Of a DNA stretch of 64,000 bases, positions 1-11,326 are shown one piece after another. The notes beneath the pieces were generated by a model, which searched no databases, had not been told where the DNA came from, and saw only the letters and a program-made list of their open reading frames with translations. This stretch comes from Neodiprion pinetum (taxonomy: Eukaryota > Arthropoda > Insecta > Hymenoptera > Diprionidae), in assembly GCF_021155775.2 (NCBI RefSeq), contig NC_060234.1, forward strand, positions 4,307,283 through 4,371,282. Direction: 5' to 3'. Position numbers and translations under genes: made by a program. Numbering within the stretch: the first letter of the stretch is position 1; each line of letters starts with the position of its first letter.

Positions 1-224
1 AATTATCCGAAAATTGATTATTGAATCAGAATCGAGTCGTCGTTTATTTTTCGTCAATTATTTTGTTTTACTTTTGCCGTGTGAAGTATGCTGCTAATCG
101 ATCACGCATAAAGTGTAACCATAGTATAATCATGACTGTATCACGGGCTCAAAGTCTCATTTTCGACCAAATTAGTTTAGCCTTCCCTCAAGCTACAATT
201 TCAATCTAATCCCGCAACCCAGTC

Positions 225-2097
225 ATGGCCAAAGCTAAAAATACCGGTTTGGAACGGAGAACAGAGGCTACGAACAGAATTTCGACATCTGATGAAAATC
301 CTAAGGCTGTAAGACCTTTTAACCTTGAACAGTTACGGTCGATCTCTCATTACAGTTAATCATTCATTTTTCCAAAAATCGTCAAGCTACACAGTCTGAT
401 TTTTATATTATTCTGTAGCAATTTTGCAACTCATTGTCAGATACTAACCGAAAGTTACGAGGGAAATGTCGACCCTTCCTCACAGCCAGTACCATTGATG
501 AGAACTCCTGTACTCGAGGTCATTCGAACTCTACCTGAATGCTTCAACAGCATGATTAACGAATCGATTGAGTTCGAGATTGATCGTGAACTGAACGCTC
601 GGGATTTAATCGGGTAAGTATAATTATTTACTCAAATTTGCAGTCCGAACTGGAAACAAGAATAAAAAGTAGCTTAGATTACTTTTTTGTACAACGTGGA
701 AGTGACGTTCGTATTTCCAATTAGAACCCTCGGAAGAAAGCTCGGAATCTATGACTATCAGACCAACATGACGACCTTTTGGCTCCTCGACGCAATTGCT
801 CTCGAAGTAGTTCGCTGGAGCTCAGAACTCAATTCCTCAGAACTGGGTATATTAGTCAGCTGGATTGCGGGGGAGGCAAAACTCATTCAAGGTGGCTGAA
901 GACAGCATTCGGAAAAATTCAGGGAATTTAAAATCCTGACTATTCATCGAATTTATAGACAAGCAGCTCAGTCGGACGGAATTCTTCCAGGAAATGGCTC
1001 GATTATTTGCACTAGCATCAGATCAGATAATCGAAGGTCACTCAATGATTTACTGGGAAGAACTAACCGCCGTGGAATCGTCAAGACGAAGTGAACAGGA
1101 ATCAATGAACAATGAACCGAGTTCTGTAATTCGAACGTCAAACAGGTAACCTGCATATTTGTCAGTAAAATTTAAGACAAGTGATTTGTTCGAAACCAAT
1201 CAGTTCAATCTTCATTTAAAATCCCTTAGACTTTATTTTCGCTGACTGGTTTTCATTTACTGGGATGTGAAGTAACAATGCCAAGTGTTTTCACCATATT
1301 TTATCATGAAATGTTGCAGTTCTGTTGTCCTGAACAATTCAGCAAACCACAAAAACGGGGAAATAGCAATGGTGCAGGCATCAGCCGATGGTGACATTTC
1401 GAGGGGCCGAAAAAGCCTGAATTCAAGCCAAACAGCTCGTTTGACGGTTGAAGGCTCGTTGAAAGTTCACGAAGCAATAATAGAGTCAACTTACGCAATG
1501 TTAGATCCAAAATATATATACCTCAGCTCGTAATGACCTGCAACTAAATTGTTGATCCAAAGGTTGTACCCACAGTCAAGACGTCAATGGTAATCATGAA
1601 TTGCAGGTATGCCAATGCGTTTCACTACGCTACGGTGAGTGCAGCTTTTGCGAAGCCAGTGGAACTCCACACATACAAATTCCCATACACTCTACGTTTT
1701 CCGAGGCCATTGGAGCCACCGATTCCACCTCCAGTAATTAAGGAAACATCGAAGAAAAACAAGTCCGGGAAAAGTAAAGGTACGGTACACGAGCTTGATC
1801 ATCGGTGATAAAAAAATTGGAATCCTTTCTCGTAAATGAAGATATATTTTTCGTTTTTCAGAGAAAAAGAAACGGGGGTCTCAAACACCCGACGATATTC
1901 CACCGCCCCCAGCCCCGTCAATGACAGACGAGGAAATAATCGCTGAGAAGAGAAAGTTCATCCTGCCACTCAAGGACTCCATCGAGGCGCCTCGCCTTCT
2001 TGAACGGTATGCAGAACAGCCGCCAAGCGATAATGCAAACACCAATAATGGCTCTGGTAAAAAGGGGGTTAAGGATACAAAGGGAAAGCGTAAATGA
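225..2097 (+). CDS. Unrecognised conserved-looking 7-exon gene, 394 aa
   Basis: I do not recognise this family. Seven exons join in one open frame with GT-AG introns: 225-308, 441-613, 725-846, 959-1145, 1320-1529, 1607-1779 and 1862-2097 (1,185 nt including TGA). Every junction keeps phase, which is strong evidence for a real gene. The ATG at 225 follows an in-frame stop-rich leader and sits in gtcATGG context; an earlier start outside the window cannot be excluded. The protein has a basic N-terminus (MAKAKNTG), a helical-looking middle part with the segments LGRKLGIYDYQ and FWLLDAIALEVVRW, a Ser-rich linker, a proline-rich stretch (RPLEPPIPPPV) and a Lys-rich C-terminus ending KGKRK. No signal peptide or membrane span is visible. 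AATAAA lies near 2155. A soluble, possibly cytoskeletal or axonemal protein would fit the composition, but that is only a guess. Confidence 0.72.
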
Positions 2098-2299
2098 AAC
2101 TACGCGAATCTGAGAATAATGTTTGTCGTACTCGTTGCAGAGTAAATTATAAAAATAAAATATTTAACATCCACGGGGCTGATGGTAAATTTAATTGTTA
2201 TCATGGAATTCATCAGTGATAAAGACCGAAAACTTCCAAAAACGTGATTCAAATGCGTTCGTTATCGCAGCCAATCGATTTCAACATCAGTTTACGAAT

Positions 2300-2781
2300 T
2301 TTAATTCTACGCCTGACTTAGCGAGCGCCTGCAACCCGCAATAACCGGTCCCGCAGCACGCTGAATTTCGCGCATGCGTCGTTACGCGTCGTTTTACACC
2401 GTGTCGGCTTGAGCGCAGCGCCTCGCGCGTCAGTTCACGGATGGCGATCGTGCGCGTCGGTGCGCGGTCGAGCACTGTGCAATTTTAATCTTGCTTGAGC
2501 TGCACGTGTCAGTGAATTCCTGTGTGCATTTCTACCGAAGTTAGATTCGTAGTTTTTCATACGAGGCCGAGATGTTGAATGCAGAAAAGTGCGTCGAACA
2601 CTGTGTTTCGTTTATTTTTGCCAGTGAAATGACAAAGTTTTATTTAGCTCAGTGGAAAACTCGTGTGCAATCTTTTGAAGTGAATGTCGGAAGAACATTC
2701 AATAGAATGCAATAAGTGAAATGGTGAATTGAAACTGTGTTGAATGCAGTATGATGATGCAACGAAGCTTACGAGGAGGTA
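2300..2781 (+). promoter_or_regulatory. CpG-rich promoter-like patch with an orphan first exon
   Basis: About 2310-2480 is strikingly GC- and CpG-rich compared with the AT-rich surroundings. Two TCAGT initiator-like motifs occur, near 2430 and 2508, followed by a leader that reaches a strong donor (gaggag|gtaaga) after position 2781. The leader carries short upstream ORFs, one starting at 2571, and three consecutive ATGs near 2751. I could not pair this donor with a downstream exon. Splicing the ATG frame at 2751 to Arl3 exon 2 (8714) gives the wrong phase. The patch may be the first exon of an unseen plus-strand gene or an alternative noncoding exon of Arl3. The rest of 2098-3052 shows nothing else recognisable. 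Confidence 0.4.
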
Positions 2782-3052
2782 AGAAAATATCTTACTGTCA
2801 AATTTTTTATGCAATAATCACGATGCAATATGACTGGGTTGCACATTTCAAGCGGTATATTTGACTCTGCGCATTTTTCATTCTCGTGAAGTTTGCAATG
2901 ATAAAGTAGTCTAATGAATTGGTTAAAGCATATTATGGTGGGTTATGCTTACAGTAATTGAATCGTGGATTTTTTTACAAACTTTTTTAATTTTGTAACC
3001 GATAAATGTAAGCTACATTTACAAACATGTTTTAAACTGAATCCTCAGTCTA

Positions 3053-5100
3053 TTAATCTGTGATGATGATGGCACCCCACTCCCGACATTTGAAATTCTT
3101 GATCTCCTTCTCATCAATTGCAGTATTTAGTTTCAAAAATGTCCTCGAATTCGTCAACGCGTCTCTGGACATACCCAGCTGCCCATATTTATTCGATCCA
3201 CATCCCCACATCGAGTTGTCATCTAAATAATTCATTATTTTTATACACGGAAGCGTTAAAGTTCTCATCTCTTTTAATTTTCGTAAATGGTATTAGGTAT
3301 AGTAGCGTCAATTTTTGTTGATAAAATGATTTTCTCACCCATCATGCAAATGGTGAACGCATTCCCGCATTGTGCCTTTTTTACCGACGCGTCAAAAGCG
3401 CGGCCATCGGTATCCATAAAATCAACCGGTTTTGGGGTTGCATAAACCTTCGTGCCTTCATCTGAAATTCCCATTTGACCCTCTGTGTTCCAACCCCACG
3501 TGTATAAATCACCCTGTGTAAAATAATCGTAGTAAATAAAAAAAGTACTGAATTTTGACAAAAAATCATTTAAAAAAAAAAAACGCTGTTCCGTCCAAAA
3601 ATATTCTTCCAAACAATCATATGACGCAATCATTACATTCGTGTGGCTCATTTCACCAAATTTATTCGTGTCGAAAACATTTTTCTCATCTTTCAAATTT
3701 CACACCGCAATTGTTGTTTTATGAAATTTCGTTCGGCTTGTAAAATGACTTTTGAATAAATACCTGATCTGTGACCACTGCGCTATGCCAACCCGCAGCG
3801 GAGATCTGAACGACCTTCAGACCAGCTAGTGCCTCTATTATCGTTGGATTATCACAGTCTTCAAGGTCACCGTGCCCCAATTGACCACGGCTAAAATATA
3901 GAAATTCAACGTTTGGTCGGATGAATTTAATTTTTTCAGAAGTATAATTTTACACGATAAATGGTTTAATAGTCATTTCATGTACTAACCTTCCCATTCC
4001 CATTGAATAAACCTCTCCGTTCTCAGCCAATATAATCGTGTGATCGAAGCCGCAAGCAACGTCTGTGAATTTCACCCGCTTTGGCATGTCTACCAATGTT
4101 GGAATATTGTATACTCTACCTGAAAAATGTATACAATTATCGAATGGGAGATCATTTATAGAAGTTTTTGGGAATGTTGTGTTTCCGAGGGGGATGATTG
4201 TTATATTAGGAAAAGTTTTTCAATACATTTTGAATTCTCCTATTAGGTTTGAAAAAACAACATAAACACAACAAAAAAATGTTAATACCGATTTTGAATG
4301 ATAATGACAGTATTAATAACAATAGTGACAACAAGTATACAGTCATTGGCGTATTTCTAAGCATAAATGAAAAATGAGAAGTATTTGTCTAGAACGGTGA
4401 ATGTAGTCCTCATAATATGCAAACATAAAAAATTAGTAAGTAAATATTTCTCATTTGAATTACCGAAATTTGTCAAGGCTACGGTGCAGCCGCCTTGAAA
4501 GATTTTCACCGTATATTCTTGATCCGAATTATCGTCAGCCGCTTGAATGAAATTTGAAACCTGTTTCCACATTTTGTCGAATACTTTGTACTGCCAAATT
4601 TCGTGCTTCACGGATAAAATTGTAATCGTTTCCTTGCCAGGAATTGCTTGTACGCATCTGCAATATGAAACTTTTCTCAGTTGAATTGCCAGAAATGAAC
4701 AAATTCGGTAAAGCAGCTGAATTTTTCGCTTCGCTTTACGTTTGAAAAATTTATAATCTGCAATATTTTTCTTTCCAAACTCGTGCGAGTCGTTATTCTC
4801 ATTGATCAATAAGTTTTTTTTTTTATGCCTTTTATTCTACATTACTGACCCTTCCATTTCTTCCGGTAGTTTGAGTAAGACCGGAATCTTGTCAGTGACT
4901 TCAGTCGACTCATTGAGATTTATTTTACCAGAAATGAAAAGTTCCTTATCCCGCCATAAAAGAATGTAATTCCATCCTATTTCCAAATCGTCGATTCCCG
5001 TAAAGGGTACGATTGTAAATTTATCAATAACTTGTTTCACGCTCCCCTCTTCGTCGCAAAATAATTCGCTGTTGTTTAAACCAGTGTAATATATCTTCAT
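3053..5100 (-). CDS. RCCD1: RCC1 domain-containing protein 1 (RCCD1) orthologue, 348 aa
   Basis: Six minus-strand exons join in phase: 5100-4850, 4657-4464, 4119-3990, 3890-3764, 3513-3339 and 3222-3053. The protein is 348 aa; human RCCD1 is about 376 aa. RCC1-type repeat signatures are clear in the C-terminal two thirds: a TIILAENGEVYSMGMG blade, then RGQLGHGDLED, AAGWHSAVVTDQGDLYTWGWN and NSMWGCGSNKYGQLG. The GQLGHG...GGWHS...TGD(I/L)Y(I/T)WGWN order is the RCCD1 pattern rather than the seven even repeats of RCC1 itself. In vertebrates RCCD1 partners with the KDM8/JMJD5 hydroxylase in the nucleus; a similar role here is inferred from the family. Exon 1 uses a GTCAGT donor at 4849-4848; the nearby GTAATG would break the frame. 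The start is the first ATG of exon 1 (MKIYYTGLN). Confidence 0.85.
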
Positions 5101-5487
5101 TGTGCTGAAAAAACAAGAATTAGGCGTTTAATGTTTATTATCTTGCTATTCAATTCTCAGATTCCACGGAAAAGGTTAATTAAATTAAACTCTGCATGAA
5201 CCAAATTTTTATTAACATATAAATTGATGAAACATTTAGTGGGTTTTAAATATTTAAACCCTAAAAATTCCTCATGGTAACATAATTTTGACTGTCAAAA
5301 TTTAATATTCCCAATACGGCGGAAAAACAAAAGCAACAAGGTGAGAAATTTTTTTTTGGCACGAGTTAAATTTGAGTATAAATTGGCATTCGAATTTTCA
5401 TGATAGATTAGCAAAAAATGCTATTTTTTTTTTTCACGTAAGAATACAAATTTCGACTGTTTACATGTGCTGTATATCTGAAGAATT

Positions 5488-6074
5488 TATCAATTATTTT
5501 AAAATTTCAAGGGTATATTTATACATATTTTAAGAATACGCAGTAAGATTTTTGAAGAAAAAAATTAAATATTTTTCGAGTTACACGCGATCTCCGACGG
5601 CGCTGAAAAAAAAAGGTCCTCCACTGCTGCAATGATTCCGGCCTTCGCCGTGGATGAAACCTAAAAAAAAAAAAAAAATTCTTGTTAAACTAGAAGATAT
5701 TGTCCGTACAATGACCAACCAGTTTTTTGATCTGATCAAAAATCGAATTTTGGCTGGCCAAAAACGACCAAAATTTTGGGTAAAATTCAACTTTTTTTTC
5801 AAAAACGCCGCCATCTTGTCAATTTTTGATTTTTTTTTTCGACCGTAGGTCATTGTACGGACAATATCTTCTGGTTCAGCAAGAGTATTTTTTTTTTTAG
5901 GTTTCATCCACGGAGCAGGCCGGAATCACTGCAGCAGTGGAGGACCTTTTTTTGTTTAGCGCCGTCGGAGATGGCGTGTAACTCGAAAAATATTTAATTT
6001 TTTTCTTAAAAAATTTTACTGCGTATTCTTAATATATGTATAAACATACCCTTAAAATTTTAAAATAATTGATA
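5488..6074. mobile_element. Foldback element: two about 228-bp arms around a 131-bp spacer
   Basis: The arms 5488-5716 and 5848-6074 are inverted copies that match almost along their full length, with small differences such as homopolymer lengths and point changes. The outer ends read TCAATTATTTTAAAAT and its complement, each flanked by TA, as expected for insertion at a TA site (Tc1/mariner-like targeting). There is no transposase frame. Short ORFs seen on both strands are the same repeat read twice. The element lies between the 5' ends of RCCD1 and Arl3, so it may separate or influence two divergent promoters. It is best called a nonautonomous foldback transposon or MITE; the family is unknown. 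Confidence 0.75.
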
Positions 6075-6109
6075 CAGTAGTTTTTTGTTTTTTTCTTAAT
6101 TCCCAAAAA

Positions 6110-6430
6110 TCGCCTTCTTTTTTAGGCTGTCACACTAGTCGTGTCCCTTATATGTTCGATTGGATTAAGTCTAGACGGAATTCGTGTAATCGATGGGAAC
6201 GCGTGGCCTCAGAAATGAGGGTCAGCTAGTTCGTGCCAATACCGACAGATGGCGCGGCGTGTCCTGGTTACCAATGATACGGGTCAAAAACAACAGAAGG
6301 TTCACTCGGCGTCTACGCAGCGCGTGTAAGAAGCACACGAGCGTAAAAAGTAGCCGCGTTCGGAGCACATATCGCAGATTTTTTTTATTACGAGTATTGA
6401 CTTAACTGAGAGCGAAACTGCGGAGAAATG
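6110..6430 (+). promoter_or_regulatory. Probable Arl3 5' leader and start-codon exon
   Basis: This stretch is more GC-rich than its flanks and carries scattered CpGs. It ends with gaaATG directly followed by a donor (gtaacg) at 6431. Arl3 exon 2 at 8714 begins with the Gly codon that follows Met in Arl3 proteins, so a first coding exon consisting only of ATG is needed, and this one supplies it in phase 0. No TATA box is obvious. The exact transcription start is not visible. Confidence 0.5.
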
Positions 6431-9400
6431 GTAACGTCGAATCTGAAGCCGTACTCACCACGCACACGTATTTAGTAGAGAGAATAAAACACGCAACGAC
6501 TCTCAGCTTTTTGTGGTTATGATTTTTAATTTTTTTATTTATTTATTGTTTTTTTTCTTGTATCACTCCATGACTATTCTATCGTTTGACATAACCTGTC
6601 GTCTTCCTTCACCCACCTCTCCGATCTCTTCTCTCACGTTATTTTAATATCTCACTTCACCGCGATAGGCGCATTTTATGCTTGTGTTTACAAATGGCGG
6701 CTTGATGCACAGTTATTCAAGCTTCAACTGCTAACCGACAGCTGCTAATCGTATATACCCTGTGTCAAAAAACACTTCTACTCTTATCGATTCCTGCACA
6801 CGTGTTCTAAATACTTTGTACTTATATATGTCCATAAGTGGTTCTCATGTTATGTTTAATAAATGCAATTCTACATAATTTTTTTTTTTTTTTTATCATC
6901 TCTTATTTATTCCTTTTTACCTTTCCCTCCGCATATATTTGAACGTTATATTTTAGACGCGATTTTAAAAATATATACTGTATACATTTTTACAATTTAT
7001 TATTAATTTGTACTCTGCACAAGAAACAACGAAATATTTTATTCGTAGTTAAATTTAGAAAAAAATTTTTTGACATATTTCATTGAATTTATAACATACA
7101 TAATGAATTTTTTATTCGTACGTTTCGTTTGATATTGGAAAAAAAACAGAAAAAAATTTTTAAAATTGCAAGAAATAGTTTTCGACACTTGTTGATTAGA
7201 GCGAAGAAACTTTTTTTCCTAAAAAATTATCAAACCTTTTTTTATCGCTGCGATTATCATTGTTGTTATATAATTATATAATCTGCGTCATAGAACATGA
7301 AAAAAAAAAATGTTCCCCCTCACTTTCGTTAATTATTCATTATTTTGTTCGTCCAACCTTTCGACACAGCGTATTTTCCTAATCAAACAAATTATCTCCT
7401 TCGGTAAATTTTTGGCATGTTTTTGTACCTCACCGACTGTCTTCTGTAACGATTTACCGAGACCTCTGTTATGACTTTATTAGAAATTTTTTTCTTGGAA
7501 AAATAGTAATTCAATATTTAGAAAATATGTTTAAAAATGAGAGATCTACAGTATAGTGATTAATAATAAAATGTGACGAATTATTTTTAGTTCAACCTTA
7601 AAATTGTGTCGAAAATTTAAAGGATTATTCGAAATTTGTATAATGTCATTAAATCCGTATCTCAGTTGAATCGGAATAATTCAAACCTCGCTATTTTCAA
7701 ACTTGACGAAGATGAGGAATAACGATGTCAAGTAACTGTCGTAAAATTGGGTGCAAAAAATACAGCACTTGATTTTCTTCTTACAAATCTTTTCAATAAT
7801 AGTGATACTTGAGAGAAAGGCAGGACACGCGTATTCAATTAAGCTAATACCTTAGTTCTGTTTTAAGCTAATCAAATCGACGTTAACTTACCGAGATAGC
7901 TCGGAAATAAATCTCAAACTCCAAATCAAACGGTTCCATTTGTTTGATTACGTAGAACACTTTTGCCAATTACCTGGTACATATTTTAAAATCACCCAAG
8001 TCTTGTGATTCTGATAAAAGATGAAGAAAATTATACGTATTTGTACGATAAGTAAAAACGGGCCTGATTGTGGAAACGGGGTAGAAAGTAACGTTTGTAA
8101 AATATTTTACAACATCTCGAAAATTGATTTCTTTCACTGCGTTGGACATTTTCTTGATGAAGTGTATATTTTTAAAAATAAAACTATATGAGAAGTGATG
8201 ATGTTAGAGCGCACAATAAATGCGTGCACACGACTCGGTTGGAATTAATCACGAAAGAATTAATGAGATTTTATTGATCTTTTGTCAGCAACGTCTTATT
8301 CACAATTCAACTACGACCGGGGATTCAATTAATTCTATTCACTGCATATTTCATGATTTGGGTTCGCTCGTTTCGATTCTCCTCTTTCTTATCGGCCCTT
8401 ATCAATCATACATATTACGCATGAAAATTATAAAGTAAAATCGGTCATAATTCGTCTCTACATTTTTTTTTTTTTCCCCCAACTTTGACCAAGCCATGAT
8501 AAATCGTCAATAATCGGTGTTAAACCGTCAGTCGGTCATCCGAGCGATAAGTGAGGCTGTTGATTTTTCTTGAAAAAAAAAAAATAAAAACAAAAAAAGA
8601 AATGAATAAAAAATACGAAGCAGAAATTCGCGATTTCCTTTCAAATCTTATCCACTCACCGTAATTTTCTCTCAAAGTTAACTCTATTCTTTGCTTAGTT
8701 GACCACATTTCAGGGGCTGCTGTCCATCCTGCGTAAGCTGCGATCGAATCCGGACAGAGAGTTGAGGCTACTTTTACTGGGTCTTGACAACGCGGGGAAA
8801 ACAACGCTCCTGAAATCGTTGGCCAGTGAAGATATCACGCAGGTAAACGTCGTTTTGATCCCCAAAGCCATCCGAATCCACAGCGAGACGAAAATGTCTC
8901 AGTCGGTTGCTGTGCTTCGATTTTTAAACGTTCCCATCCGCCGCACAAGCTTGAACAAAAAGTTCGGAAAGCTTCTCCGTCTCGGAAATTTTAGTCCGTC
9001 ACTGCTTTTACTGATCCTAAGGTAACGCCAACCCAAGGCTTCAACATAAAAAGCGTACAGAGCGAAGGGTTCAAGCTAAACGTCTGGGACATCGGCGGTG
9101 CAAAGAAGATAAGGCCGTACTGGAGAAACTACTTCGAGAACACGGACGTGCTGGTCAGTGTTTTTTCAACTGATGGAAGTCGCGTTTTTTGATAGACTAT
9201 AGATTTATTTTCGATCATATCGTGGGTCCGGGTCGTTCTTACGATAACCAAAACTGTAACTAGTGGATCCAACTTGTTAGTTGACCCCTAAGGATGACTA
9301 TCTCAGTTGTATTGTCCAACTCGTTGAACCAACTTCTTGACACCGCAGATTTACGTCGTGGACAGCGCAGATATTAAGCGACTGGAGGAGACGGGGAGGG

Positions 9401-9729
9401 AATTGGCCGAGCTTCTGATGGAGGACAAGCTTCGCAACGTTCCTCTTCTCGTCTATGCCAACAAACAAGACCTTGCCCAGGCCGTAACTGCAGCTGAGAT
9501 CGCCGAAGGACTTGGACTCCACAACATCAAGGATCGTGACTGGCAGATACAATCTTGCATCGCGACGGAAGGAAAGGGGGTCAAGGTGAGCCACAACTCC
9601 AATATTGGCCCGAAATTTGTTAAGATGCTTCGTTTGAAATTTTTCTAATCGCAACAAACGGATGGGACGACGGTTTTCTTATTGCAGGATGGTTTGGAAT
9701 GGGCCTGTAAAAGCATCAAGAAAAAATAG
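6428..9729 (+). CDS. Arl3: ADP-ribosylation factor-like 3 small GTPase, 180 aa
   Basis: Five coding exons: 6428-6430 (ATG only, inferred), 8714-8842, 9022-9153, 9349-9585 and 9688-9729. The 180-aa product is close to the 182 aa of human ARL3. Arl3 hallmarks are the MGLLSILRKL start, P-loop GLDNAGKT, switch-1 TPTQGFNIKSV, NKQD and the C-terminal DGLEWACKS ending in Lys residues. Arl3-GTP releases lipidated cargo from UNC119 and PDE6D carriers at cilia. Notably, codon 71 (9100-9102) is GCA, Ala, giving DIGGA instead of the DIGGQ of other Arl3 proteins; that Gln is the hydrolysis-critical switch-2 residue. The 2.3-kb intron 1 (6431-8713) is AT-rich with T-runs and holds no recognisable gene. The partner RCCD1 lies upstream in divergent orientation. 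Confidence 0.9.
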
Positions 9730-10416
9730 TTACCGTTGGGTTAGAAGCTTGGAAGACACCATTGAAGTATGCGATGCGAATTAGGACCAGGAAAAAAGGA
9801 AGCATAGAAAATCAAAAAGGAAACTTACATATCGAGAGCAACTTTTTGTTTTTCTTATTGAACAAGATTTATGGTTTTTTTTTTTTTGCGTTACATTTAT
9901 GTCGGGACTTTGTTTAATATATTTACACGTACGTGGTTACACTTAAATCCGAAAGATCGAGATTGGAAAAGAGACAAAGTCAAAAGTGAATTAGAGTAAG
10001 GGTTATCTGAACACTGAATCCAACCATCAACTTACCAAAGAAAAAAAAAACGATTCTAGTCATTTGATTTACTTACACTATTTTTAAAAAAATGCAACCG
10101 GTTTCGCTGTAATTTGTATTTTGAAAAATCGTCCATTCAATATATTAGACTGATATGTGAACAATATTAAAAACATGTTTTGCTGAGACTGGTTCACGGA
10201 TTTTCTATCGATATATATTGAAAATTATTTGTAACATCGTGCCTCGTGAAATGTGCCTTTTTGAACGAAGCCGTTTCTTTTCTTTTTTTTTTAATAAGGC
10301 GAATAGTGAAGTATGCATGTAGAATGATTTACATAAAATTTTGAAAAAATGGAAAGGTGAAAAGTTTTTATACGTGAAAAAAGCAACAATAACTATGAAT
10401 TATCTATCTATACATT

Positions 10417-10439
10417 TATATATATATATATATATATAT
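10417..10439. repeat. (TA)n microsatellite
   Basis: Uninterrupted alternating TA tract directly upstream of the TA-flanked MITE. Confidence 0.9.
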
Positions 10440-10444
10440 TACTA

Positions 10445-10779
10445 GGGTGTTTCAAAATAAAAAAAATTTCGATTTTCCAACAGGCCACACCTGAAATAGT
10501 TAAATTAAAATATTAAATATCAACTAAAGAGTTGCAGAAGCATCTTATTTAAGACACAAACTGATCCGCTGACAGCTGTAAACACGAAAAAAATGTTTAC
10601 CAACAATTAACCATCATAAATTCGATAAAAAGGAAAAAAAGATTAAAAATCAAATGTGCCCGATCTTCCACTCAACCGACTATGCTCACCTTTCGTCAGA
10701 ATTTTTGTTTCTACCTAAACTAACTATTTCAGGTGTGGCCCGTTGGAAAAACGAAATTTTTTTTTATTTTGAACCACCC
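10445..10779. mobile_element. MITE with about 58-bp terminal inverted repeats and TA target site
   Basis: The left end GGGTGTTTCAAAATAAAA and the right end, read on the other strand as GGGTGGTTCAAAATAAAA, continue as matching arms through the CCACACCTGAAATAGTTA motif. The arms cover about 10445-10503 and 10721-10779. Each end is flanked by TA (10443-10444 and 10780-10781), the footprint of a Tc1/mariner-type insertion. The 335-bp element has no ORF of note. Its length equals the satellite monomer length only by coincidence; the sequences are unrelated. Confidence 0.8.
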
Positions 10780-11326
10780 TAATATATTATATATAATAAC
10801 GATTTTTAACGACAAAAATGATTGGCGAAATCGCGCCGATCCGATAAAGAAAATGCTATATAGAGCACCTATTGATCATTATATTGCACAACTTAAATAG
10901 TTAAATATACAATACAAGATGGTAGAGATTGATATAAACTATATCAAATTAGTGATAATAATACGCTATATGTAGAGAAAACATACGTACATATATAATA
11001 ATAATGATAACGATAGAATTAAAAATTCTTAAAAGTATACATAAAAACAAAAGAAACAGAAAAAAATGCCTCTGGTCGTTAATTTATCAACATAATACTA
11101 CAACATTGTATACGCGACATTTTTCATATCGCGAATTTCGTTCATGCTGTTCAATCCGCAGCTTAAGTACGGCCGAGCATTAAAATTCCTGATACGAAGA
11201 TGATAAGTTAATAGGCGAACGAACAAACGGACGTACGTCTTATATGAATCATCGATAATGACACTGTCAAAGTCTTTTATCACCAGAAAACTCGTGATTC
11301 GTAAAAACATACAAGCTCGTGCTTAA

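Larger units (their letters stand above)
9730..11326. other. Gene-free AT-rich stretch: Arl3 3' UTR, microsatellite and MITE
   Basis: This contains the Arl3 3' UTR and the downstream region of the minus-strand secreted-protein gene. A/T runs are frequent. Apart from the TA repeat at 10417-10439 and the inverted-repeat element at 10445-10779, nothing is recognisable. Short ORFs here lack coding character. Confidence 0.6.

Noticed and set aside
5581..5907. ORFs of 108 and 64 codons on opposite strands beginning MKPKKK
   Set aside because: Both come from the same inverted repeat read from each arm; the Lys runs are poly(A) tracts in the foldback element.
2751..9729. Arl3 starting at the three ATGs near 2751 with splicing to 8714
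   Set aside because: The donor after 2781 leaves one extra base in the ATG frame, which would shift Arl3 exon 2 out of frame. The ATG exon at 6428-6430 fits phase 0.
10445..10779. Relationship between the 335-bp MITE and the 335-bp satellite monomer
   Set aside because: Lengths agree but the sequences share nothing beyond T-runs.
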